A stretch of 64,000 nt of DNA from Macrotis lagotis. Lineage: Eukaryota > Chordata > Mammalia > Peramelemorphia > Peramelidae. The notes below the pieces were generated by a model. The model was not told the DNA's origin. It searched no databases and was given only the letters and a program-made list of their open reading frames with translations. Position 1 is the stretch's first letter. Each line of letters starts with the position of its first letter. Below, piece after piece: positions 1 through 11,434 of the stretch. The translations under genes were made by a program, and so were the position numbers. The DNA is taken from positions 185,072,306 to 185,136,305 of the forward strand of contig NC_133661.1 in assembly GCF_037893015.1 (NCBI RefSeq), written 5' to 3'.

Positions 1-165
1 TTTAAGGTGCTCTATAAACTTTCCTGAAAGTGAGGAGAAAGAGGGAAGTAGAATTACCTTCTTTATAAGTGGAAGATGAGCATCAGATTTAATGATGAGT
101 AAGAGAAAATATACTGAGAAGCTTTCCCAAATTCTGTAACTATTCCCTCCTGAGACTATAAATTC

Positions 166-330
166 TTTTTCTTTCTTTTTTTTTTAGGTTTTTGCAAGGC
201 AATGGGGTTAAGTGACTTGCCAAAGGCCACACAGCTAGGTAATTATTAAGTGTCTGAGGTCGGATTTGAACTCAGGTACTCAATTCCAGAGCCGGTGCTC
301 TATCCACTGTGCAACCTAGCCACCCTAAGT
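166..330 (-). repeat. Marsupial tRNA-derived SINE, full length
   Basis: Reads on the minus strand from a tRNA-like head (right) to an A-rich tail (left, seen as a T run). It is flanked by an 11-bp perfect duplication, actataaattc, at 155-165 and 331-341, so both ends are well placed. Confidence 0.9.
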
Positions 331-389
331 ACTATAAATTCAAGACAAACTGAACTATTTGCTACTGACTGCTCGAATCTTTCTCTATG

Positions 390-590
390 TCACATATATT
401 TCTCAATCCCCACCTGGACCTCCCTTATTTCTACCTAATTAAATTCTTTCACTCCCTCAAGGCAAGGCCTAACTCAAGTGTCACTTCCTCCATCAGGTCT
501 TCCCTAAAACTCTCATTCCCATTAGAAATTATATTCCTTTTGAGACTTTATGAATCCTATATATCTTCATCATAATGTTTGATAGTATAT
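390..590 (+). repeat. L2 LINE fragment
   Basis: Pyrimidine-rich text of the L2 3' region type (treatment of 'ctcaagtgtcacttcctcc...aggtcttccct' pattern). Recognised by eye; degenerate and without clear ends. Confidence 0.5.
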
Positions 591-725
591 TATAATGCTT
601 CAAGTCATTCAATTTCTCTTTTCTAAAATGTTGGAATTTCTGGAAGAGCTCAGTAGTTCCTAGGGATATTGGGATAGAAACTTCCTTTATAATTGAGACT
701 GATCTACCCGCAAAATCTTGTGTTC

Positions 726-740
726 AATATATATAAATAA

Positions 741-771
<31 letters not shown>
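726..771. repeat. AT-rich microsatellite
   Basis: Mixed (TA)n and (AAAT)n simple repeat. Confidence 0.85.
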
Positions 772-773
<2 letters not shown>

Positions 774-904
774 AAAAGATCCAATTTTTAGTTAATATGT
801 CATCAAGACTAAAAGCCTGATGGAATTCAAGATTTAAGTGATAAGGCCATTTAAGACTGGCAACTGCAAAGCCAATAAATGTGATTTTAAAAAAGCATAC
901 TGAA

Positions 905-1200
905 ATATTCTTTTTTGCTCAAGACACCCTGGACTGAATATATCTTATATCTTCTACAGGAAACCTCTCCCAGTCTCTCCTAATTCAGCTATATTCTAGT
1001 GCTTTCCTTCTTTTAGTCATTTCCTATATATTTTGTATTTATAGAAGGCTTACACACATCTGTTTGTTTATATCCCCCATTAGATTGTAAACTCTTTGAG
1101 GACTGAGATTTTCTTTTGCCTCTTCTTTTTATCCCCAGAGCTTAGCATGTAGTAGAGTTTTACATGTAGTAGATACTTAATAAATGTTTACTGAGTAGTT
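905..1200 (+). repeat. L2 LINE 3' end
   Basis: Shows the L2 3' UTR order: 'ttagattgtaaactctttgagg', then a short gap, then 'gtagatacttaataaatgt'. This is the typical end of L2 in mammals. Confidence 0.7.
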
Positions 1201-1219
1201 TTTTTTTCCTTCTTCTTTG

Positions 1220-1530
1220 TCTTTGCTTGCACTCTCCTTCCATGTGTTGGAATGCCACTCATAAAAACCCAACTGAAATTCCACCACTTCCATGTAGCTT
1301 TCATTGATTTGCATGATTTTCTTCCACCTCTAACCTCATAATAGTTCATTTCACTACTCTTGTGCTTGTTTGATATATTAGGGAGAGAAGGAGCAGGTTA
1401 TAACTGTTTTTGAATGGTACATCCCATGAAGACAAGAACATACATTTTGCTAATCTTTAAATCTTCCCCAAGGCAAGGCATATTACTCTGCACATAGTAA
1501 GTGCTTAATAGTTATTGAATTAATCAACAA
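1220..1530 (+). repeat. L2 LINE 3' end, second copy
   Basis: A second diverged L2 3' region ending in 'catagtaagtgcttaatag'. It adjoins the preceding copy and may be a separate insertion. Confidence 0.6.
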
Positions 1531-1625
1531 ACATTTATTAAAAGTCTACTATATGTAAGGCACTGTGCTAGATGCCAGGGAAGGAGATAATTATCAAAAA
1601 GAAAAAAAGACTCAGTCCTTTGAAA
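1530..1625 (+). repeat. Ancient mammalian repeat, family not named
   Basis: Begins with the recurring pattern 'catttattaaaagtctact', then 'ggcactgtgctaga'. The same opening recurs about eight times in the window (for example 5695, 18130, 24520, 37055, 43222, 59770), so it is a dispersed family. I cannot name it reliably. Confidence 0.55.
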
Positions 1626-3955
1626 GACAGAATAATTGAATAAATATGACCCAAAATCATAAAAATAATTAGTGAGGGTACAGACTGGAAAAGAAAAACA
1701 AAATAATCAATAGGTTCAAGATAAGTTGTAATCATAAGATTCTAAATGACATCCTGTACTTTGTCAGTCCTTAGGCAAGATGGAAGTGATAAATTCTTTA
1801 ATTGCTTCCAGTCAAATGGTGGTGCCTCAGTGCTGAAAAAATGTGGATCTTTGAAATGATGAAAATTCTTTCACTGAGATAAACAAATGACTCCATAGAC
1901 CTTAAAAAATAAGAGACAGATTCCAAATTAATCTCTTGCTTCAACTCCCCCCATGTGGATGCTTTCTCTAGATTACCCAAGAGGAATTTGGGAGGAAGGA
2001 AGAGAAATGGAGTATGAATAGACTGTACTATCCCTCTTACCTCACCATGTCTCCAACATAGATCATGGAGTCAACTAGGAGAGCGCACACCTAGACCCTG
2101 GTTGCTTTTTCTGCTTTGTATTTCCTTTTCTGAGAAGATAATAAGAGATTATTATCCAGATGGATATTATCCATCTTGGAGGTGGCCTTGTGAGTTCCAG
2201 AGGTCTATAGCAATTGACTGGTTACTATAGTTTAATTTAATATCCAACTATTATTAATATTATTATTGCTGTTGCATATAATGATATAATAAAGAATTTG
2301 TAAAACTTAAATTTCTATTAAAATTTGAACTATTCTTGCTATCTGTGTCAATGAAGAGTTTCACCTATAGTAATGGAATGATGAATACTTGAAATCCTGA
2401 ATCAAATTTATTGAGGACTTTAAGTATTGCCCCCATCTGCTGTTTCAACTCAATAAGGACTTGGCTACCCTGAACTACCAGAGAGGTTAGGGAAGGAAAC
2501 CCTTTTGATGTGACAACCCTGCCACATAGCCACAAAAGAATGCTTAGGACTTGAAAGATTTGGGGGGAGAAATTAAAGTATTTCATCAAGCTTCTTGATA
2601 CATAGGAAGGAATCATAGTGCAGGACAGATAGAACAGATACAACCTGACTCAATCTAAGATAAATGATATAGAACTTTTTGAAGAAAAAAGAAGTAGGTC
2701 TTGGGTTCCTGGTTTCTAAGTAAACTTTTTTCTAAGGCCAAAGTTTTGTCAGAACCAAAGCATAAAAGAGAGGCTTCAGAGTAGAGTCAACTTGGTCAAA
2801 AGTTGAACTTGAACTATAGAGAGAGAATACCTTTGTCTCATATCATGAAAATGAAACTGCAGCATATGATTAGGAAGCAGTAGAGCAGGGAAGGTTTTCC
2901 TCTAGAAATGGGGAAAAAGAAAGTTTAGTGATGCTCTCTACTTAGTAGCTGTGCAGAATTGTAGAGTCCTGAGTATGGAGCTACACAGCAAAAGGAAAAT
3001 AGGTACCAACAGGACGTTTATTTGGATGGAGAACTAATGACTGACACCTCCTCCTGAAGGTTACTGAGAGATTCACGTAGGAAAAAATAGATGCTCCCTA
3101 CGGAGGGTGAGAACTGAAGCAAATTCCACATGCTAATGAACTAGGAAAAGCATCATCTGTTGGGAACACTGCCTCTATATAAATCTTGTAGAAGGATTAT
3201 TCAGTGACAGATGTTGATATTTTTCATAGGCTCTATTAAGAGCACTAACTATTTTTTCTCTGAATCTTTTTTTCTTTGAGCTCTGTGAACAAGAGAAGGA
3301 AGTTGGTGAAAACAAGGAAGGGTAAAATATAGTGAAATTTCCATATTTTTCTAGTTGAGGAGACTTAGAAACATGAGAAATATCTCCCCAAAAAAGGTAC
3401 CCTGGTCCTTTATATAAGAGGTTCTGGAATAAGTTAATATGTGACTTACAAAGTATCAATATTGTCATATATATATATATACAATATCACAAAATGCCAA
3501 ATGACTAGACATATCTTCTGTTTGCCAAGTACAGTTTGGGGTACCTTCCTTTCTTTACTTACTTCTCACTGTCCTTTTCTACCCCATTCAATGGTGCTGC
3601 ACAGGAAAAAAAAAATTAGTGCTTCAGGAAAATTGTTATCACTGTAGAATATAAACCTTAAAGACAGGGACTCTTGTTTTTGTTTTTGTTTTACCAGAGC
3701 CTAACGCAGGCACATAGCAAGAACTTAATAAATTCTCATTGAGTAATTAGTATTCCCAAATACTCTTAGACCATCGCAAATTCAAGAAAAATACACTTTC
3801 AGTAAATCTATGCAAAAAGAATATACTTTGACCCTAAGTCCTGATTTGGGTCCCAGACAATATAGTTACTGTAATTATAGTCAGCTGTAGATGTAGTTCA
3901 AATTTCTTCTTATTTGCCAGATGACAGGAATAAAGCATGGCTGTGCTCATCAATG
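1626..3955. other. Unassigned intergenic sequence
   Basis: AT-rich sequence with no long open frame, no recognisable repeat ends and only short simple runs such as (TA)n near 3467. Probably decayed repeats. Confidence 0.5.
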
Positions 3956-3959
3956 GTTA

Positions 3960-4080
3960 GTGCAACATCAAATCAAGTCAGCAAAAATTTATTAAGTATC
4001 TATGTTAAGTGCTGGGAACACAAAGAAAAATAAAAATAGCTCCTTCTCTCAGTAACTTAGTCTGATAGAGGACAAAACAC
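3960..4080 (+). repeat. Ancient mammalian repeat, family not named
   Basis: Carries the same 'atttattaagtatctatg...gctgggaacacaaag' opening as the copy at 1530. Confidence 0.5.
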
Positions 4081-4333
4081 TCTCAGAATGCAGTGGTAGA
4101 AGATTCCTATTTCTAGTCCAATTGGCTATATGAGTAAGTAAACCAGAAGCATGAGAAGGCACTAGACAACCACAATGTATTCACAAGATGGCCTACTCTA
4201 CCTACCTCTTCATCACAGTGGCTTTGTGTGACTCCTAAAACCATTCTGATAATTAAAAGCAGACTAAAACTATTCTGACAATTAAAAGCAGACTTAGACC
4301 ATAGCCTTGGGGATCTCTTTAAGATCCAGGTTA

Positions 4334-4458
4334 GGTGATGTAGTGAGGGGCAACTAGGTGGTGCAGTGAATAGAGCACTGGCCCTGGAGTCAGGAGGACC
4401 TGAGTTCAAATTTGGCCTAAAGTTACTTAACCCCATTACCTTGTAAACCCCCTAAAAA
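4334..4458 (+). repeat. Marsupial tRNA-derived SINE, internally shortened
   Basis: The head 'ggcaactaggtggtgcag' is followed by a shortened body and an A-rich tail. Flanked by aagatccaggtta (4321-4333) and aagattcaggtta (4459-4471), 12 of 13 matching. Confidence 0.9.
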
Positions 4459-4471
4459 AAGATTCAGGTTA

Positions 4472-5690
4472 ACTTCAGATTTTCCCAAGTCATAGAAGAA
4501 AAATCAATCTGCATGACTTTGCCTTATTAATTTGCATCATTTTAACCTTCTTAAGAAATGAGAAAATTCTGTTATGAAAAATACCTGCTAAGTAACAATA
4601 GGTAAACTAGATTTTCCTCTTTTCCCTTTTTCAAATTAATCATGTTTAAGAAAAGGAAGCACCAGAATGAAAGATAGACAAACCTTGCCAAACCCCTGAT
4701 ACCTAGTACCCTGAGTATAAGTCATAAATATTCCCCACAGCCTCCTTTCTAGAAAACTCTTCCAGTTTTCTAACCAATCAGGTGGGACAATCATCCAAAT
4801 CCCCAAGTTATTGATTTAAAGCTTCTTAATTGGCCTTCTAGGTAACAGGGCAAATGGCAGAACAAGGGAAAAACCTTAAACAATACTTTCAACAAAAGCC
4901 ATATCTATTCCCCAGTTTACTGTGGAGCAGAGATGTTGGAAAGTGGCACCCACAAATGAACTGGTAAATTATGGCCCCAACTTTGCCAGTTTGATCCCTT
5001 ATTTCCTCCAACTTTACCAGTTGGATTCCTTACTTACTCCACTGTGATTCCCTCCAGACCTAATTAATTGGGCCCCATGAGATTAAAAAATAATTTTAAA
5101 ATCCCTCCAGGAACACAATATATCAGGGATCCTTCTATGAAATCGTGGTGCTAACATCTTTAGAAACTTGAAGTACCTGCCATTATCCAGTCCCATTGAT
5201 CAGAACTGAAGTTTGATTGGGGACATGGTAGTCTATGAATCAAAGGGACTGAGAAGAAAGGAAAAACTCCTTGAATTCAACCACAGGTATTGATGATGAC
5301 AGAGTAAGTTTCAGTAAATAGGCAGTTACTGTCTACAAATATCCTCATAACTGTCTATATCTTCATAGTTCAATATCTCCCTCTATATTTTCCCTATTTC
5401 TATGTTTTACTCTTCCAGTCCCACAGCAAAATGTCTTTCAACCACTCTACTTAGTTCATTAATAAAGGTTACCAAAATCTTCTTAGACTAGAATAATAGC
5501 AGATAATATTTCCCCATATTCTTCATTGGTTCCATCTTTTCTGAAGATAGAATTTCCAGACCTCAGGCTCTGTCACTAACCACTGGCTGGAAACCCAGCA
5601 AGTGAGAGTTCTGTAGTCATTAGAATTCTGGACAAAGACTGATTTTTTTTTCTTCCAAACACCTAGCAAATTATCCTGTGCATATCAATT
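4472..5690. other. Unassigned intergenic sequence
   Basis: No open frame or recognised family. A locally repeated 'ctttgccagtt / ctttaccagtt' motif (near 4981 and 5013) suggests a decayed element. Confidence 0.45.
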
Positions 5691-5694
5691 GACA

Positions 5695-5835
5695 AGCATC
5701 AATGAACAAGATTTATTAAGCACCTACTATATGCAAAGTACTGTCCTAGGCATTAAAGATTCAAATACCAAGAAAGAAAAATAATTCTTCACTCAAAGAA
5801 CTTATAGTCTAACATGATAGGGATTTCATGAATGT
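5695..5835 (+). repeat. Ancient mammalian repeat, family not named
   Basis: 'atttattaagcacctactat...gtactgtcctaggc' followed by 'aaagaacttatagtctaac', the same family as at 1530 and 18125. Confidence 0.55.
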
Positions 5836-6004
5836 GAACAATTGAATAAATGATCATTCAACATTTTGTCCTGAAAATGTCTGCATCCTGGTCCTTTTTT
5901 CCATTTTTAAAACAGGGTCCCTAGACTAAACATATAAATTGATTTGGGCTATTTCAATAATTAATGTGAGAATTATTGAAAGATTTTTCTAATCCTTTTC
6001 CTCA

Positions 6005-6130
6005 TCATCAGGCATATACAAGTACTATTCCAATCTTATTCCACATTATGTAAGTATTATTATATCCACTTTACAGATCTAAAAGCTGAGGCACAGAAAT
6101 ATTAAGTGAATTATCCAAGCCTATTGTTTC
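6005..6130 (-). repeat. MIR fragment
   Basis: Carries the reverse MIR core: 'ccactttacagat', then 'aagctgaggcacagaaa', then a loss of similarity. Confidence 0.6.
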
Positions 6131-6348
6131 CAGTGATAGTAGTTACACATTTCAATGGTTTACTGGAAAAGAGCTAAGTGGAATTGCTTATGATCAAATG
6201 ACAAGTAAATATCAAATTAACATGTCTTCCATTTAAAATTCATTGCTTCTGAACTCTACATTACCTCTATCTCACTGTGCTACTTCTTGGAGTTTGACCA
6301 GTCTGAGTAAGTAACAAAAATTCTAATGATTTAATTTTAATTTAAAAC

Positions 6349-6569
6349 AGTGGTTCTCAAACTTTTAGTCTCAAGATACATGCTTTACCTGCTTAAAAAT
6401 TATTTAAAATTTCAAGAATTTTGTTTATGTGGTTATATCCATCAATATTTACCATATTAAAAATTGAAATGTATTAGTAGTATTATGAAAATAGCTGTGA
6501 CCTCATAGATACCCTAAAAGGATCTTGAGGACCCCCAGAGGTCCCCAGATCACACTTTAAAAACCAACT
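6349..6569. mobile_element. Non-autonomous hAT DNA transposon relic
   Basis: Starts with 'cagtggttctcaaactttt' and ends with the approximate inverse, 'cacactttaaaaaccaact'. This terminal inverted repeat is typical of Charlie-like hAT elements. The interior matches the familiar 'tttgtttatgtggttatatc' hAT text. It is short and has no transposase frame. Confidence 0.7.
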
Positions 6570-6574
6570 ATTTG

Positions 6575-6726
6575 GGGCAGCTAGGTGGCGCAATAGAGAT
6601 AGTACCGAGCCTGGAATCAGGAGGACCTGAGTTCACCCTCAGAAACTTAATAATTACCTAGTTGTCTGTCCTTAGGCAAATCATTTAACCCCACTGCCTT
6701 GCAAAGAAAACAAACAAACAAACAAA
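6575..6726 (+). repeat. Marsupial tRNA-derived SINE
   Basis: Head at 6575 ('gggcagctaggtggcgca') and tail with (AAAC)n. The approximate duplication is aactatttg (6566-6574) versus agctatttg (6728-6736). It sits at the edge of the hAT relic. Confidence 0.85.
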
Positions 6727-6764
6727 TAGCTATTTGAAGTATTGTGTCGTATTATATTTTCTAC

Positions 6765-6960
6765 ATGAATTCAACCTCAGAGACTGTGTGACCCTAGGCA
6801 AGTCATTTAACCCCATCAGCCTCAATTTCCTCCTCTATAAAAGAAGGATATCAATAGCACCTCCCACCCAGAGTTGTTATAAGGATAAAATAAAATGATA
6901 CTGTAAGTCTCTTCGCAACCCTTAAATGCTACTTATTTCATATTAAATGTTAATTATCAG
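6765..6960 (+). repeat. MIR element
   Basis: MIR core order: 'tgtgaccctaggcaagtca', then 'tcctcctctataaaa', then 'agttgttataaggat'. Confidence 0.7.
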
Positions 6961-7272
6961 TGTTGTTGCTTTCCTTTGGTAAATTTCATTCACTAAATTT
7001 AAGCTGTATCAATCATAGGTAATACAAAATGAGGCCATCACCTAGGGTACTGTGTTTTGAGGACTCCAATCTATGAGCAATGGACAGTGACTAGATGAGG
7101 CAGAAGCATCAGAGAAGCAGGGCACTGAAATAGTCTAAATTAATCATGACCAGTTCTCAGCAATAAAATCCAAACCATGCTAGTAAGGACCTGAGGCTTA
7201 TGAACATCAAATCAGCACATCAACCACTCCCTATCACCAAGGCAGAGCCCAAATTCTTTATACAATTACATG

Positions 7273-7273
<1 letters not shown>

Positions 7274-7317
<44 letters not shown>

Positions 7318-7325
7318 ACACACAT
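7274..7325. repeat. (CA)n microsatellite
   Basis: About 25 CA units with a single interruption near 7313. Confidence 0.95.
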
Positions 7326-7599
7326 TGCTCAGGCTTTCTATTGATCTTCTGTAATTTCACCACTCACATTTAAGTTCACTACTTTGCCTGAGTTCCCTCC
7401 AGGAATCCTTAACATTAATACAGCTTTGTTCTCTCCCCAAACCTGTTTATTAAGTGGCTTTATCACAAAAACCAGCTCTTTAGGTATATAGAAGTTTGTG
7501 TTGATCTTTATAATGAATTAGGGAGGGTAAAATTAAATAAGGAAATAAAATGAGAGAATCTTAAACAGAGTAGGATCCCACTTGACTGGTCCAAGTCCT

Positions 7600-7790
7600 A
7601 AGCAATATATAGAACTTTAGAGATCAAAGTCCAAATACTTTATTTTAAAAGTGAAGAAATTGAGGAGATCCAGAGAGATGAAGTGCTTTTACCCAAGATC
7701 ACAGCACTAGGAAATATGATACAATTCATGTCCTTTGACTTCAAATTTAATGTGCTTTCAAACTCATTTCAAGTGCCACATCCTACCCAC
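7600..7790 (-). repeat. MIR fragment
   Basis: Reverse MIR core ('gtgaagaaattgagg ... cccaagatcacagc'). Confidence 0.55.
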
Positions 7791-8830
7791 AGCTTTTCTT
7801 GATGCCCTTCTGCAAAAGATGCTTTTAAAATGCTTCTCAATTTGAGCTTCTACTAGCATATAAAATCAGTACCACAGTAAAAGGATAAAGGCTACAGGCT
7901 CTCCCAAACTGAGGAAGAATAAAGTTAAGATGTGACACCTTCTGTGACTGAAGTCAACACATGATGGATGATATAGGATTACTCTCTCTGAAAATCTTCC
8001 CAGAAATAACCTTTCCTGGTTTAGTGATGATTTCATAATAATGCTAAGGTGCCTTTCTAGCTGACATCAGGAGGCAATCAATTTCAATTGTAGTTAGGGA
8101 AACTCAGTTCTTAAGCTTAGAAATTTTAATATATTGGGGAAAAATGCAATCAGAAGGTACTGAAAAAGATGACCAGAGACCTTCATGGAGTTTAGAGAAA
8201 GATTTGAACATACAGGAGACTTTATCAGAGAAATGTCTATTAAATTTAGTCATATTCTAAAAGCTAAATGTGATTGAAGAATTATCATGCAATAAACAAG
8301 CAAAATCTTTTATTCTTTATGCCTTTCAGACAACTATACAATTGAAAATATAGTTTGCTATAGAAAATCCTTTGCAAAATCTTGCCATTTCCTTTTTTAT
8401 CAATAATATACTTGATAAATACTGAGATTGTCAGCATGAAGATATAAAAGCATAAACAGTACATTGTTATAGTTGTCTTTTGGATTGCCTTTTTTGAGTA
8501 TAATATATTTTTATTTTTTCCCTTCTGTTGTCATCCTCTTCCTGAGAGATTTTATAAAACTATCCTTGAATATTTTCAAAGTTGTATTACTTCTGGGTGA
8601 TTGTTAAAATCATGTAAAAGATTTTGCATAGATTTCCTTTTTGTGTACTTGATCTGATACAGATTTACTTCCCAATTTTAAATTCTAGGATAACATTTCT
8701 ACTATTGGGTGATATGGTTCAAATGAGGGGATTCCACAGTTACACATGATAAAAGATCATTATAAAAATGTGGTTAAATCTGTTCCATTTTTCATCTACT
8801 TTTCCTACTGGCATTTTCATCTTGTGAACA
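7791..8830. other. Unassigned intergenic sequence
   Basis: No convincing frame or repeat family seen. Confidence 0.45.
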
Positions 8831-8832
8831 CT

Positions 8833-9106
8833 AGGGTAGATAGGTAATTCAGTGGATAGTGTCAGACTTGAAGTCAAGAGTCAGGATGGCCTCAGGTCAA
8901 ATCTATTTATTAATAGTGTGACTCTGGGCAAATCAATCTACTTCTGTTTGCCTCACTTTCCAACTCTGTAAAATGAAGATAATAAGAATATGTACTTCTC
9001 AGGGTTTTTCTGAAGATCAATTGATATAAAATTTGTAAAGTTCTTGGCACAGTGACTACCATATAGTAGGCTGCATAAAAAAATTAGCTATCATTATTAT
9101 TAATAA
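8833..9106 (+). repeat. MIR element, long copy
   Basis: Extends from the tRNA-like head (near 8833) through 'tgactctgggcaaatca' to the 3' 'tagctatcattattatta' tail. Confidence 0.75.
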
Positions 9107-9728
9107 TGAGTTGATGTGGCTCAGCCTAAGTCACATGCCAAGCTTTCTATAAACCTATTTCTGCTCTTAATGCTATTTGCTGTTTTGTAATGCCATGTTG
9201 TTTGTAATCTTCCATCATTCTCCTCTATAGCATTTGTGCTATAAATCAATGTTGTCCCAGCTGTCACATCTCTTCACTTGGCAAGGACATCAAGTGTTTC
9301 CTGCAGTTACCTCCAGTGTCTTCTTTTCCTCGCTATTTTTTTTCTAATTTGATCTTGACTTTGACCTTTGATCTAATCACTTGATGGTTTCATTTCACCT
9401 TAAGAGATGATTCTGCTATATCTTCTACAACTATAATTTGTATCTACTAAGGTAGAACCAATATTATTTTTTTTATTTCTGAGATTGTACACCAAGTCTA
9501 GCATGACTAACTCTTCTCAAAGAAAATAGTCATGATATTTAAGTATGAGTCTTCTGATTAAACTAAAAACATTTGTCCTTTTTCATTTAAGCAATAATCT
9601 CCAATGTATTTTTTGCCTTCTCCCCTGTGTTCATCTGCATAATGAAGCTATTAGTATCAAAATTGATTTTTATTTAGAAAAATCATGTCTAGTTCTTCAA
9701 AGGTTTTCTCTACTGCTCCATCCTCATA
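9107..9728. other. Unassigned, possibly an antisense LINE remnant
   Basis: T-rich on the + strand, with a poorly preserved coding feel in reverse, but no motif I can defend. Confidence 0.3.
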
Positions 9729-9977
9729 GCTGCAGATGGTGCAGTGCTGGACTTTGAGTCAGAAAAGTCAAGTTCAAATACAGCCTCTGTCATTTATGAG
9801 CTAGCTATATGATCCAGAACAAGTCATTTAACCTCTGTCTTTCTGAGTTTCCTCATCTGTAAAATGATGATAATAATAGAACCTACCTTCCAGGAGGTAA
9901 ATACGAGATAACATTTACAAAGTACCTTGCAAATCTTAAAGCAATATATAATGCTAGTTATCATCGTCATTATTATT
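9729..9977 (+). repeat. MIR element
   Basis: tRNA-like head 'gcagatggtgcagtgctgg', the core 'tcctcatctgtaaaatga', and the tail 'ttatcatcgtcattattatt'. Confidence 0.75.
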
Positions 9978-10636
9978 GGAAGTTTTTTTGCTTATACTCA
10001 ACATAAGCACAAGATTGTCCCATAAAGCAATTTTGTTACTCGTTTTATTATTTGTTTGTTACTTGCTGTTAAAACAAGTTTGTTATTTTAAGGACACAAT
10101 TAAACCAAGTCCTTTGTTTATATCTCCAATCTCTGAACAATCCTTTAATTTACTCTCTACAAAACTTCTATCTGTCTTTTGGTTTCATTTATCAAGGGAA
10201 TGCCAGTTTTGATGTTCAAAGTATATCAATGGACAATGTCATTGGACTTTATCCTTTTCTTTGTCATCATACAAAGCTTTCATTCAAATGTAAAGTATCA
10301 AAAATTAAGTTAATATTTACAGATAGTCTAAACATCTGCCTTCTTTTGTCTTTGATGTAACACCATCACTGTGGAAGCAAAAGGGAGGTCACAGAGTTTG
10401 GAGGGAATTTTTTTCAGCAGGTTGACATAGCCAAACAATTCATCACTTAAGACACAATGACCTGGTGGTGAGTACCTCCAAAATAATTCAGTTTGGAACT
10501 TGGACAGCAGACTCAGTCAGAATCTATATTCTGTTTACATAATCTTCAAGAACCCAGGTCCTCCTATATATCTAATATACAATATTAGGATAGGATTTTG
10601 AGGAGTAAAAATAGCACTAACTCTCATTTATATGTC

Positions 10637-10925
10637 AATCAATCAATAAACCTTTATTAAATAACTAATAATTGTTTAAGCACTGAGTAAGCACAGGATG
10701 CTTTATATAAAGTTTTATGTAATGCTTTCCTCATAACAACCTTGGGAGTAGCTTAATAAAACTACTGTTATCCCCAATTAACAGATAATAAAACTGACTC
10801 TCAGAATGTATGAAGAGAGTTGCTTGGAACTCACAGTTAACAAGGTTTGGAGCTAGGACTTGAATTCTGGTCTTTTGAATTCCATGATCACTGACCTTTC
10901 CAGTGAACCATATATTCTGGTCACC
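10637..10925 (-). repeat. MIR fragment beside an ancient repeat stub
   Basis: Begins with a short 'aataaacctttattaaata' stub of the unnamed ancient family. Reverse MIR sequence follows ('cccaattaacagataataaaa ... ggagctaggacttgaa'). Confidence 0.55.
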
Positions 10926-11411
10926 AGAAAGTTATATACCTCATTGAAAATAAATAAATTGGTATTTTAGTTTTATCAATTAATCATTTGTATCATAAGA
11001 AACTAAGAACTAAGGATCTCAAAAGTGTATTCCATTCCTTCAGTGACAGAATATTTATCTATCATCTGAGGGAATGACCTCACTACAGAAACTCACATGA
11101 ATATCTCTTATGGAATGGAGGATACATGTAGTGTACATGAATTGAGCAAAACCCATACTAACAAAATCAAATCTTTTGAAGTACTAAATTGAAGTAATTG
11201 CCTACTCATAGACAAAATAATTCTTAAAATACTCTATAAAGAATATTGTTTTCTTCCTGCTTATTATCTGTCTATGAGAGGACAGAAATTTTCTCCTTAA
11301 AGTTCTCATCCTTATATTATAGACAGATATTGATTTGATATTGTAATCTATTGTCATCTTTCTGTAAATCCTCTTCATCTCCAGCTTTGCTATATGTCTT
11401 GGTCATTCTCC

Positions 11412-11434
11412 AGGTGAGACCCCCCCCCCAGAGG
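11412..11434 (+). other. OR10G3: Candidate 3' splice site and 5' UTR of the receptor exon
   Basis: A pyrimidine-rich stretch ending 'cattctccag' places a candidate acceptor AG at 11412-11413. A 21-nt leader with a run of ten C precedes the ATG. Olfactory receptor coding exons usually have upstream non-coding exons, so this fits, but no upstream exon could be identified here. Confidence 0.4.

Noticed and set aside
4472-5690. Possible LTR or retroviral remnant
   Set aside because: No paired ends, primer site or coding text could be supported.
11351-11434. 28-residue extension of the olfactory receptor
   Set aside because: No ATG in the extension, which contains a probable splice acceptor. The ATG at 11435 matches the family start and length.
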